A stretch of DNA of 64,000 nt from Rotaria socialis. Its lineage: Eukaryota > Rotifera > Eurotatoria > Philodinida > Philodinidae. Location: contig CAJNYU010003841.1 in the NCBI GenBank assembly GCA_905331475.1, positions 62,001 through 126,000 of the forward strand, read 5' to 3'. The position numbers and the translations under genes are program-made. The notes under the pieces are model-generated. The model worked only from the letters and a program-made list of their open reading frames with translations, did not search any database and was not told where the DNA came from. Below are positions 44,153 through 54,814 of this stretch, piece by piece; within the stretch, counting starts at the first letter, position 1; each line of letters opens with the position of its first letter.

Positions 44153-47100
44153 ATGACGATGTACGATAGAAATAGTGTTACATCATCGAACAATTGTCGT
44201 ATATTTGATACTGGCAAAAATTTATTAAATTTCGATTGTCATTCCATAGTACTTAATGATCCAGAAACACATTTGTTACTTGTTGGTAATCATGAACTAG
44301 CATTTATTAATTTCGAAACACTAATTTCACAGCTCGATGATCTAGCCGGCATCAATACAAATGGATCTTTACCATCTTTATTTGATGTTAAACTCGTATC
44401 ATTATTCGATAGTTATAATGTTAATCGACCCATTGTCGAATGGAATTGTTGTGAACCAAATCAATATGCCGTAGCTATTGATCGTCTTGTACGTTTTTAT
44501 ACAGTTGACCAAGCAAACATTAATGAAAGTATTGCTGTCATTGATTCACAACACAAGGTAAGATAATAAAAAAAAATATATAACAAAAAACGAAGTGCGT
44601 TAGCCGGGAGTCGAACCCGGGTCGGCTGCTTGGAAGGCAACCATGCTAACCGTTACACCACCAACGCTTCGATAGTATTTGCACTTTTTTAGTATTTGAT
44701 CGAATAGATTTCTATACTATTTAATATTTCAGCGTCCGATTTCAACTATATCTTATGCGCCTCATAATACACATTGGCTATTAACTGGTTCACTTGATGG
44801 TCAAATTCAAGTATGGGATACGCGACAGTGTTCAGTGAAAAATCCAGCTAGCCTAAAGTTTACAGCAACAACACCATTCAGCATTCGTCGTATTCAATGG
44901 TCATCAGAAAAAACGGAAAGTTCAGATCAATTAGCTGTTCAATGTGATCGAAGTGTACGAATATATGATATACGCCGAACAGATGCCTCTGTAATATCAT
45001 CAACTGATCTAGAACATACACAACGTATAATAGATATGGATTGGATAAAACAAAGTCAGTCAATTGTTACACTTTCGTCGGATCAATCTATAAGAATATT
45101 TTCAACAACTGGCCAGAAAATTGCAGAATCATTACCTAACGAACAATCCCCGTGTACCTTTAGTAAAGTATGATTTTTTTAGAAAATAATTTTTATTCGG
45201 AAGAAAACAAACAAACTCGTTTTATAATTAGATTCAAACGACTATGTATGATAATCTACTTGTTTGTGCATCTCGTGATCCTATATCATCAGCATCTGGC
45301 TTTCTTGGATGGCATTGGGATGGTGAACAATGTTTACAACCATTGACTAATCGTATATTATCACCAACTCTAGCGCCCATAGTGGATTTTTGTTTTGTTA
45401 AAAATACTCATTTTTTTAATTTATTTAATAACTCGTCATCGTCACATATGAACGATGAATTAACCAATCGTTTCCTTCTACTTACCTGGTGTCGCGATGG
45501 AAATCTATGTTTAGTTGAGATGGATTCAACATTTCGACAAACATGCATGAATCAGCAGACACGAACTAAGCTAGTTAATACAGCTGATTCAGGGACCACG
45601 ATAGATAACTCGCGAACATCGATACATCCATCTCGACATCATGGAACAGCTCGAAATAGTTTGTCCACCGTGACAATGGATTCTATTCAAAGTGAAACAA
45701 GCGACACAGGAGATGATGATAGTGACAATCCTTTTCAAGCAATGCCAGCATCACCACCTAATACAGTTGAATCTTCCGAAGCCAGCGATGAAAACGATTA
45801 TCCTACTATGTGAGTACTACTTAGATTATTCTGACAACAAAAAGATCACGAATGTGTTCTATGACTGTTTTAATAGTTATTCATCATTTCTATTGGTATT
45901 TGATGAACCCTAATAAGTTTTCAACAGTTTCTAGGACTGTAAGCTTATTGCTAGTAACATATGAAATTTGCAAGGTATTCTCGAAGTCAATATTGCGACT
46001 ATCATTATAAAAACTCTGGAAAACTCATTTTGTGAATTGCAATGTAAGCTGTTATTACGAAGATTTTGATTATGAGTTTAACTAGCTCTTATTATTATAA
46101 ATTACTATCATTATTAATGATGTTCCATAGAATTGCACCATTGTTGTTGAAATATTCATATGATATCCGCTATATGTTAATCTGTTTAGAATACATGTTA
46201 CAAATAGCAGTTCATGATTTTCTTTTAAAATATTTCAATCTATTATAATTCTTCAAATTCGATTGCAAGATAAGAACGAAATAGAATGCAGATTATCAAG
46301 AAGGAAATATTTTTTGTGTTACGTTTTCAAAATGGTCTCCCTCGAAAAACTACCCTTATTTTTTTCTTCACGTCCACAGTTAATTACATTGCATTGAACA
46401 TTTGCATACTAGAAACGAAAATAGCCGTCTCGAATTATTTTCATAAAGTTGAAATGATCTCAAATTTTCAAATAAACTCAAGAATAAGAATTTTTTATGG
46501 TATTACGATTAGTTCATTAAATTTCTACAAACTTGTATAAAGATAAGTAGAAATGAAGTCTTTAACTGGGAGTCCTCTGCCAATAAGATAGTTCGTTTTA
46601 CAACTAATTGATGCTTAATGATAGTTATTTTGTATTCTAGTGTAAAATGAGATAAACAGAAACTTAATAAAAAAAAAAATAAAAAAGTAGAATCGGAACT
46701 TTTTTAAATAGCTTTCACCGTAGACAAAGTATATAACGAGTGGGCCAGAATAAAGTGCACTAAGTGTTTTTGCTTTTTTTCGTTCGTTTTCTCCTCAGGA
46801 AATATATTCATTGTTATACCTAAAGATAAAGAATTTTAGCCTCTACAAAACTATCTACTTTGTTTTCAAATACGGCTTTATTGTCGGCGCCTGGTTAAAG
46901 AGACTCATATCTACTCAATCGTGCAACTGCGACGATAAAAAAACGAAAAAAATGATGAAATTTTTTTAAATAATGACCCAGCTAAAATTTAATCTATCCC
47001 ACAAAAATCTCCACAAAATTCTGCATCTTTGATTGTATTTTCTTAATTTTAGAGACAATATTTGAGAGAAACATATTCGAAAGAAAATACTTGAACATAA

Positions 47101-49784
47101 CGGAAAAGCTGTTTTCTGACGCACTCGGGCCATGGTTCTTGTTTTAGTTCGAAATAATGTAAATTTTTTCACACTGCAATTTAACAATTACACCATTTTG
47201 TTCAGAATTGAATTCTACACCCGATGGCATAATTATAAATCTTTGATAGAGCAACTTTGGCTTTTAACAACATGATTCTCCAAAGTACACCCTAAAATAA
47301 TGGGAGGTATCAGTTCCGAGCTTTGCTCTCCTGTACAACTGCACTAAGAACCTTGAACAAGTCATGAAAGAATAGACCACAAAATTCTCTATCTATGAGT
47401 GTTAAATACTTTATATTTAGCATTGGTCTTAATGAGCAAAACTTTGCATTGGTCGACCGATGTCAGCAGAAAACAGCGAATCGCAGTTGGACGATTAGGA
47501 AGATGTCAGTCTTTTTTTAGGCGTTGACAAGAAAAATGCATTCGAAAAACAAAGTAGACAGTTTTGTAGAGCTTGAAATTCTCCATCTGTCAATATAAAA
47601 ATGAATATATTTCCTGGACAGGAAATGACCGAAAAAAACGAAAAGCATTTAGTGCAATTTATTCTGGCCCACTCGTTAGATGAATTTTCATCTAAGAATT
47701 GACTTCAATTTTATAAAACCATCTCAGATCATTGAAAATTACATATACATTCACCAATCAGTTTAATTAACATCTAAACGTTCTAAATAAATTTTTTTTT
47801 ACATTCTCATATTTTTCATAGACAATACAAAAATAATAAATGCAAGATATCTCGTAATTACTCAAATAGAACTTTGAGTATAATATTTCATCTCTTTTTT
47901 TAGTGCTGATAAGAGCAATAATGCAATAACAGAAGTATCAATTCAAAATGAATTAAACTCTATACATGATAGCTATGGTCCATATATTTTTGTTGAAACA
48001 ACAGATGAACAACGTCGTATGTGCATACTTCGCTGTATATATTCTTTAGACAATTCTTCTTCGTTTCGTGTGTTTTTAACTTTTTCGCGTCACTATCCCA
48101 TAATATCGCAATTGTTTGTTCGCTTTAAATTGCCAACCAAGAACAATGATGAACGTTTAAAATCATTTCAATCTCACATACAAATCATGGTTGAAGATAC
48201 ATGCTATACTTGTTTTTATCATGGACAATTATGTTTACATAGATGTTTAATAAAATTAAAAAGTTTATTTGATAAATATTTTAAACAAGCCAGACTATTT
48301 TCAACGGCACAATCAATGCCGAATAATACACATAAAAAACGTAATCAATCATCAACTAATTTTGATGGTGATTCAATTAACGATTTTACAAATAGTAACA
48401 ATAATTCAACTGCAAACAATGATAATAATTCTAATCGGATATTTATTCCAGCATCGTCAACCACGCATACGAATGAGAGTCAAATATCAGTGAATTCATT
48501 TGTTCATGGTCATCGGCGTACATGCGGTGCTCGTTTTTCAGGTAGTTCACACTTAATATGTTTTGGTCAAGTTGTCAGTATTCAACAAACAAGTTCAGCA
48601 CCAATTTTAACTTCATTAAGCGACGGAACCTTGAATCGACCACAATCATTACCCCTACGTCCAACAAGTTTAGCAGTGGCAAAAACCCGTGAAAACTCAA
48701 GTACTGATGAACAGTCAAGTTATCGAACAACAGCAATAACAAATGCAATGCAAATACAGTATACCCAAAATAATCAACGCTTGCCAATATTTTCAGCTCC
48801 TGTTCGTCCAACATTTGGTACAAATATATTTGACGATGATCGACGTTTATCAACAGGATATCAACGTTCATCAACAAAATGTCAACGTTCATCAACAGGA
48901 TATCAACGTTCTCTTGGTCAAACGCTCCGTCCGCATTCAACTGTATCAATATATGATGTTTCTATTTTATTACCTGTTAGTAAAAAATTAGCGGATGATT
49001 ATAAAATTGATCTAAACAATCCAGTGGAAATGTGTGAAGTGAATCAAGAAGTAGCACAAAAAATGGGCAAAACTGACCTATCACATTGTTGGCGTCTACT
49101 AGGTCGTTTGCTATCTTTACAGCCAAATTTACAAAATGATGATTCTTGGTTTCAAACACCCATAGCTCAAGGTAGATTCCAGACAACTCGTGCTAATATT
49201 TTATACTCGTTTTTTTTCCTTCTTTTTTTTAAGGTTTAATCAATCATATAGTTGCAGCTTATGTTAAGAATGGTGATATACAATCGGCAAGCATGTTTCT
49301 TTTAACGATGTCTCAAACATCATATTTAAAAACAAGAATTCATACAAAACTAGTAGCCGAACACAATTCCAATCCAATCTTATATGCTTATGCATCTTTA
49401 TTACATCGATGGAAACATTTTTATAAACGAACACAAATCTTGTCTCAAATAGATCACAATTGTCAATCGCCCGCACCATTCACTCCAATAGCATCCGCAC
49501 AAACAACTATCATGTGTTCAATTTGTTTACAACCCGTTTTGGGTCAATATTTTTTATGTGCAATATGTGGTCACGGTGGACACTTGATGCATATGCACGA
49601 TTGGTTTTCATCCGACGGTCTTAAACATAGATATTGCCCAGAAAAAGATTGTTCCTGTCGATGTATTATAAAACAGCAAGAATTATTAGCAATAAATACT
49701 ATTCAACTGCAACAACAACAGCCGCTTCCAATAACACCTAGACCTTATCTAGCTCGCCAACCATCAAGTAGTTTTCGTCCTTAA
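44153..49784 (+). CDS. WDR59: WDR59, GATOR2 complex subunit
   Basis: Five exons, 44153-44557, 44733-45167, 45232-45809, 47904-49171 and 49234-49784, give 1078 aa (human 974). The N-terminal half is a WD40 propeller (APHNTHWLLTGSLDGQIQVW, IRRIQWSS, IYDIRRTDA, IVTLSSDQSIRIF). An RWD domain follows (YGPYIFVETTDEQRRMCILR onward, about residues 490-600). After a long disordered Ser/Asn-rich linker, the C-terminal zinc domain (residues about 985-1035) has CSICLQPV, CAICGHGGHLMHMHDWF and CPEKDCSCRC, matching the WDR59 RING-like end. GATOR2 senses amino acids upstream of mTORC1 at the lysosome. The ATG follows a TTTGCAG acceptor directly, pointing to a 5'-UTR intron or trans-splicing. Intron 1 hosts an antisense tRNA and intron 3 (2.1 kb) a transposon. 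Exon 4 has a three-unit heptapeptide repeat. Confidence 0.93.
44585..44590 (-). terminator. Pol III terminator of tRNA-Gly
   Basis: T6 on the minus strand just after the tRNA. Confidence 0.75.
44597..44667 (-). tRNA. tRNA-Gly(UCC), in WDR59 intron 1, antisense
   Basis: The minus strand reads a full cloverleaf of 71 nt: acceptor GCGTTGG/CTAACGC (one G-U), an anticodon stem GTTGC/GCAGC around CTTCCAA with anticodon TCC, and a T arm CCGGG-TTCGACT-CCCGG with the GGTTCGA B box. It closely resembles animal tRNA-Gly-TCC. A run of six T on the same strand at 44585-44590, six bases past the 3' end, serves as the Pol III terminator. It has no intron and no encoded CCA. Confidence 0.95.
45810..47903. 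other. Long WDR59 intron 3 (2.1 kb)
   Basis: The flanks up to about 46735 and after 47678 are AT-rich and unremarkable; the middle is the transposon at 46736-47676. Short frames on both strands inside it are not conserved WDR59 sequence. Confidence 0.6.
46736..47676. mobile_element. Tc1/mariner-like element with about 200-bp TIRs, 941 bp
   Basis: Both ends read ACGAGTGGGCCAGAATAAA, then TGCACTAA, with TA on each outer side (46734-46735 and 47677-47678). Similarity persists inward: AGGAAATATATTCATT, CTCTACAAAACT and CTACTTTG, and later CAACTGCGA, occur in mirrored order, so the terminal repeats reach roughly 200 bp with substitutions and small indels. The central 500 bp has only broken frames (the longest on the minus strand at 46966-47187), and I see no DDE/D transposase motif. 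This is a non-autonomous or decayed copy in an intron, tolerated by splicing. Confidence 0.8.
48846..48912 (+). repeat. 21-nt coding minisatellite in WDR59 exon 4
   Basis: Three units based on TCAACAGGATATCAACGTTC encode STGYQRS, STKCQRS and STGYQRS in the disordered linker. The middle unit differs by a few bases. Confidence 0.8.
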
Positions 49785-49885
49785 TAATAAGAACAGTTTT
49801 ATACGTGTGAGAGAGAGCGTGTTTTTCCTCTGTGTGTGTATCTATGTAATTATTTAGTTATATTCAATAATGGAAAAAAAATATT

Positions 49886-50071
49886 TTAACTAAAATAAAT
49901 AACAAAAAGAGCATGAATGATACCAGGAATCCAGAAACAAAGAAAAAGTATCATGTTGAGCACAACCGTTGAATTGCATTGCTTTACAACGAAATAGACG
50001 GCTAATGGCGGGATCATGATGATCAACAGAAGAAGAAGAATTGTTTTACAGAAATGTGGAACTTCAGCCAT
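49886..50071 (-). CDS. Pmp3/UPF0057 family membrane peptide
   Basis: A single-exon 61-aa protein. After a short N-terminus (MAEVPHFCKTI) come two membrane helices joined by a short loop: LLLLLIIMIPPLAVYFVVKQ and LNMILFLCFWIPGIIHALFV. The IPP-L-AV-F and W-PG-IHA-(F/Y) residues are the Pmp3 family signature. Such proteolipids, known from fungi, plants, bacteria and nematodes, modulate membrane potential and salt tolerance in yeast. The gene converges on WDR59 with 101 bp between stop codons, and the WDR59 poly(A) signal (AATAAA at 49894) overlaps its 3' coding end. A role in desiccation or ion stress is suggested by the family but not shown. Confidence 0.9.
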   Translation of the reverse strand: MAEVPHFCKTILLLLLIIMIPPLAVYFVVKQCNSTVVLNMILFLCFWIPGIIHALFVIYFS

Positions 50072-52564
50072 AGTTTGTTGTTGCCGATTAACGAATTTAA
50101 ACGGTGACGATGACGATAAAGATGGTGATGCTTGAAAGAGTGATGTGTTTAGAAAAGAAACACTTCATGGCAAGCTCGTTTTTTTGAATTTAGAGAAAGA
50201 GAAGAAAATATTTAACTTCAACGAATAATAAGCAAAGCGGAGTTGTAGATCAATTTAAAAACACGAATGCCTCACATGCCAATCACCGTTGCAATGAGAA
50301 TGAAACAAAAATTGAGTTTAGCTATAGATTGATTTTTTCTTAGATATACAATCGATTTGAAAATTTTAAGAAAAAAAACAACAACCATTCATTTGGAAAC
50401 CAACAGCCGCGCAGTAATGCAGAATCCTTATGATTGATGCAAGATGTAAAAAGATGATAGACGATGTCAGTTCAAATGAATTATTCCTTGTGTTGATCGT
50501 AGCATAATTGCTTTCGTTCATTAATTAAATAGAATTAAAAAGTTTCAAATAAAATATAATGAACTAATTTTATACAAAAAAAAGCACGATAGCTATTTCG
50601 CTGATTGATGAAATATGCATCTCTGAAATTGCTTCATTGGAAAACCTCTACATTTTAGAGATCTATTTTACGAATTATGATTATATTCACTATGAAATCT
50701 TTACAAAACAAAAGCAATATTCTTGATAAATAGTAATAAAAATTTTTTCTGCGTATCAATAAATTTTCGCTTCGTCAGTTGAGTGTTATTTCTATATTAG
50801 TTTATAGTTGTGAAGTTTTCCCGAACACATAATAATATATTTTCAACCGTAAGCAAAATAGCAATCAAGACGTACAACAATAAAACGCCTTTTCGAAAAG
50901 ATATACTAAAGTATGACGTCAAGGATGGTTTCACACAAAAAAGTGTCATTTTGTATTTTGTTTCGAACAATTCCATTACGTACAGTATCAATAATTATTA
51001 CACTAATATATTAATGAACTTTACAAACGAACGAATATACTTGAAACGTAACAGCGGCAACATTTACAATGATTAGAATCTGTCTTCTAACACTATCGAA
51101 AATTACCGTTGGACATCAGAAAATGTCTCGTCTCAATCAAATGTTTACACCTACTAAGCACAGATTCCCGAGTTTAATCAATGATGAACTGTTAAATTGC
51201 TGTTTGCTTGTACTATGCGTATGATTATTCTTGAGATAATTATTCTAGGTATTGAAATTTAACACACAAAAAAATTCAAGGCTCTCGATAATAAAAATAG
51301 ATCTAGTGAAAAGTTTGTGCTTATATTTGAAGTAGAGTTCTATCAATTTTGAATGCTTTTTTAATCGTTGTAACTTTGTTGTATGTAAAATTTATTTTCA
51401 ATATCTCTCTTAATTCTCAGCCCTGAAAATCTGTAATTGATCTAGTACATTAACGTGGTCTGAGATTTCTGGAGTATATTGAGGTTGAAATGAAAATACA
51501 ATAGTAAAAGTTCTAGTTCTGTACCAGGGAGCTTTCTTCAAACATCTAATGAAAAAGCAACGTACAAGTTGAACATGCTGACAAGTTTTTCGTTTGTAAC
51601 TCTTAGTCTTTTAAGAAGAGAAAACTACTAAGATGGGCGTGAGGGCCATTAAAAACTACTCATATTTAAACGTGAACCTTATTATATCGTACATCTTGAT
51701 GAACTTTTTCAAACAACAAGAAACAAACTTCCATTTTTCCTTGAAAATAGTATATGTTTCGAATAGTCTATGAAAATTATCATTAGTTAATTTTTCTAGG
51801 AAACGAAGTAATCATATAAAAAATCATGCCGTTTGTATGATATCATGCCTCGATCTTTCCCCAGATATATTCATCTTCATTTTAACAAGTCTACCGAAAA
51901 TTGACTTTTTAAGAGAAACAACTCAACGGTATGGTTGGTTATTTTTTCATTAGTCATTAATTGTCCGACAGAATATTGGCAAAATTCAGTGTTGATTTTT
52001 TTTCCTATTATCTTCGTGTTTGTACGTAACGCATCAAGTAGGATTGCTTGGGTAACACTTCTTTTCTTCTTGCGTTTTGGTGTGTTTCGTACAATATGAG
52101 CAAGCGAAAGTTTAGTAACTATTTAAATCAGTTTATCATGGATTACACTCCTATTTTATGTTAGTGCTCGAAGGCCAACAGTACAGGTCTATTATTTAGA
52201 ATGATACAGAGTGTCTTGTAACATAGAATATTGGTAAATTTTGTTTTATAAATATGTGTGACTATTGACTTGACTAAATGTTTTTACATTCAGTTTTAAG
52301 GACAAGATTCTTGTCTGTCTCTGAAACAATGTCTCAAAATATAAATTATGCATTTTTGTAATTTTGTTTCTACATCTGTTGATTGTATCAGTAGGAAAGA
52401 AAAGACAATAATGAGGAAATGCATGAGTGAATGTTGATCAGAACAAAAAAAAGAGAAAAAATATCAGAGGTTTTTTTTTCGTCGTTCCATCATCATTTCA
52501 CCTATTATACAGTTGCAGAAGAGCATCAAAAGAAAAAAACGGAATATCTTCAATTGCAATCGAC
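50072..52564. other. Intergenic, nothing recognised
   Basis: 2.5 kb of AT-rich DNA between divergent genes. Complementary frames near 50797-51076 overlap each other and have no supporting features. Confidence 0.5.
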
Positions 52565-53197
52565 ATGTTTGCTAATCGTCCTCAAAGTCGAAGATCGTAT
52601 CCGCCGTCCAGTCGATCTCATGCTAGGCCAGGGTTAAACGATGCTTGGAGATTAATATGGCCCTTCACTACTACAACCGTTCTTGGAATTTGTCTCATAC
52701 TATGCGTTCTTGTTATTGGAGCGCTAGAAACAGCGTCGTTAGCAATAAGCACCGATTCGGTTTACTATGGAACTACTTCTTCAACAGGTGCTGGATTTTG
52801 GTGCGAATTTTATGTTTTTATTGCTGCTACACTTATTCTTATAATTAGTAAGTCCTTATGACGTATATTTTCTCTATAAGAATGAGTAATTGTCCGTTTT
52901 CTTTTAGATTTTGTTCTTCGTACTCATTTATGGGCCACAGTTGCTTTGTTGGGAACTTTTGCTGCTGCTGGTTTTTCTGTTGTCATTATTGGTTTAGATG
53001 CTAAGGCTGTGAAAGATGCAAATGACAGATTTGGTACGCTTCCTAAAAAAGTAGAAGTACTTGCAGCACAATTAGCATTTGCGTGCCTGGAATTGGTGTT
53101 ATGCGGTCTCTTTATCGGTATCTATATATTAGTTCATATATATGTTCAATTTCGTTTACGTCGTGTACAAAACATCGAAGCGCCCTTAAAATTTTAG
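52565..53197 (+). CDS. Four-TM membrane protein, unknown family
   Basis: Two exons, 52565-52847 and 52908-53197, give 190 aa. A basic, Pro/Ser-rich cytosolic N-terminus (RPQSRRSYPPSSRSHARPG) leads to four hydrophobic segments: TTTVLGICLILCVLVIGAL, FWCEFYVFIAATLILII, LWATVALLGTFAAAGFSVVI and LAFACLELVLCGLFIGIYIL, and a short basic C-terminus. The TM1-2 loop is short and Ser/Thr-rich without the Cys motif of tetraspanins or the W-GLW-C-C of claudins; topology resembles MS4A or MARVEL-like proteins. The function cannot be assigned. Frame continuity across a normal intron supports the model; an upstream Met in another frame (52431) is not used. Confidence 0.72.
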
Positions 53198-54814
53198 GAG
53201 AACTATGAAAAGAACATTTATAGATGAACAGTTTTTTTTTAAATGCTGAATTACATTTTCACACTACTAATAATATATAAAATTAAATGAAAATAGCATA
53301 ATTTTTATCAATGCACGTACACTATATGTATCATTAATTTTAGAAAAGGGCTGACGCGTGATATTGATTTGGTACACTCTATCTAAGTCATGCATTAAAA
53401 TTGACAGTATAGAAATATGTATTCATTTTGATAGGATGTATTTTTCGATTGCCTATTATAGAATATCTTCAATAGTCAGTACAGAATTAAAAACAAAGGA
53501 AAGTCACAAAAAAACACTGCACACATTTTGAACATTGGCTATTCTATTCTAGCATGAGATATACCAATTGTGTCAGTATAACTCTACATATAGTCTGTTT
53601 CAAATTTTTGTGAGTTTTATTTGAACTACCATGATATCGAAGTTTTCTTTTTGTGATTCAATTCGTCAACTATGAATCGATGAACAGGCGAAGTCTACAT
53701 TGAAATTGTATGAAGTTTGTGACTAGATAATATCTATAATAATTTGGATTCTTTTGATTGTACGTAGCTGAGCACTCATCACAGTTTCAATTACACAACA
53801 AAACGAAAGGTGTTGAAAGAATGCTGCCGAATTTTTTCCGATACCTGAACCATTCCACGTTAGTCGAAGGAAATCGGTTTTTTTTCAAAATTTTACTCAG
53901 ACTACAACCAAGTAATATTTTTAACGAAAGACGTATTAAGAAAATATTTTTTTGTCATCAACTTTTGAAAGTAACCTCAAAATCTTGAATCTATACTATT
54001 ATCGCGTAAGTCCGTTGATTATTAAAAGTTATATTACGTAACAATAACCGATTTAATTGAAAATATCTAGTGAATAAAATCCTTTCGACTTTGATCCGAA
54101 TTCTTATCTGCTGCGAAACCATTTTGGCAATAGCTAGAAGCTATATTTTTCCAGAACCTAATTTTTGGCCTCTCGAAATTGACTAATCGTCTTTGGTATC
54201 GAAAATCAACTCATCGAATGTTAGATACAGATAATGCGGTAGCTACATAAAAAATTTCTTTTGTTCTGAAGCTTTTCAACAATAATAATGATAATATGGA
54301 TAAACAACGACACTAAATAGATCTAATGTAGACTAAAAAGTCATATTAAACTGTCTTATGATGACCTCTTCCGTATGTGTGATTATCTCAATCCAACGTG
54401 CAATCCAACCAAATCAATACTAGTTAACACCTGAGATGATTTATCGATTCCCTTGAAAGAAAAATTGTTTTTGCAGCATAATTATTCGTTTACTTGATAT
54501 AAATTCCTACTACATAGTCTAGCATTGCTCGTTATGCAAAAACATTGAAAACCAATCAATTTTTTTATTTGCTGTCTCACTAAGCACCTATGATAAAATG
54601 TCGCACCTGCTTTTTCAACATAGTAACAGATTTTATGATCGATTTCATTCCTCATAATTGAAGATAAGTATGAAATACTTTCTGATACAAATAATATACT
54701 ATTGCATAATAAGTTACTATTATTCTGAGTGAACCCACATTTTTATTTTGTCAAATTATAATAAAATAGCTACTTGCTCTTTTCTCATAATAATAATAAC
54801 TATTATTTCAGATA
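53198..54814. other. Intergenic, nothing recognised
   Basis: AT-rich spacer with no supported gene; the frame at 53758-53988 is isolated and unremarkable. Confidence 0.5.

Noticed and set aside
46966-47187. Minus-strand frame inside the WDR59 intron element as transposase
   Set aside because: Too short, with no catalytic motif; neighbouring frames are broken.
50797-51076. Complementary frames on both strands
   Set aside because: Overlapping antisense frames of unremarkable composition in a gene-free spacer.
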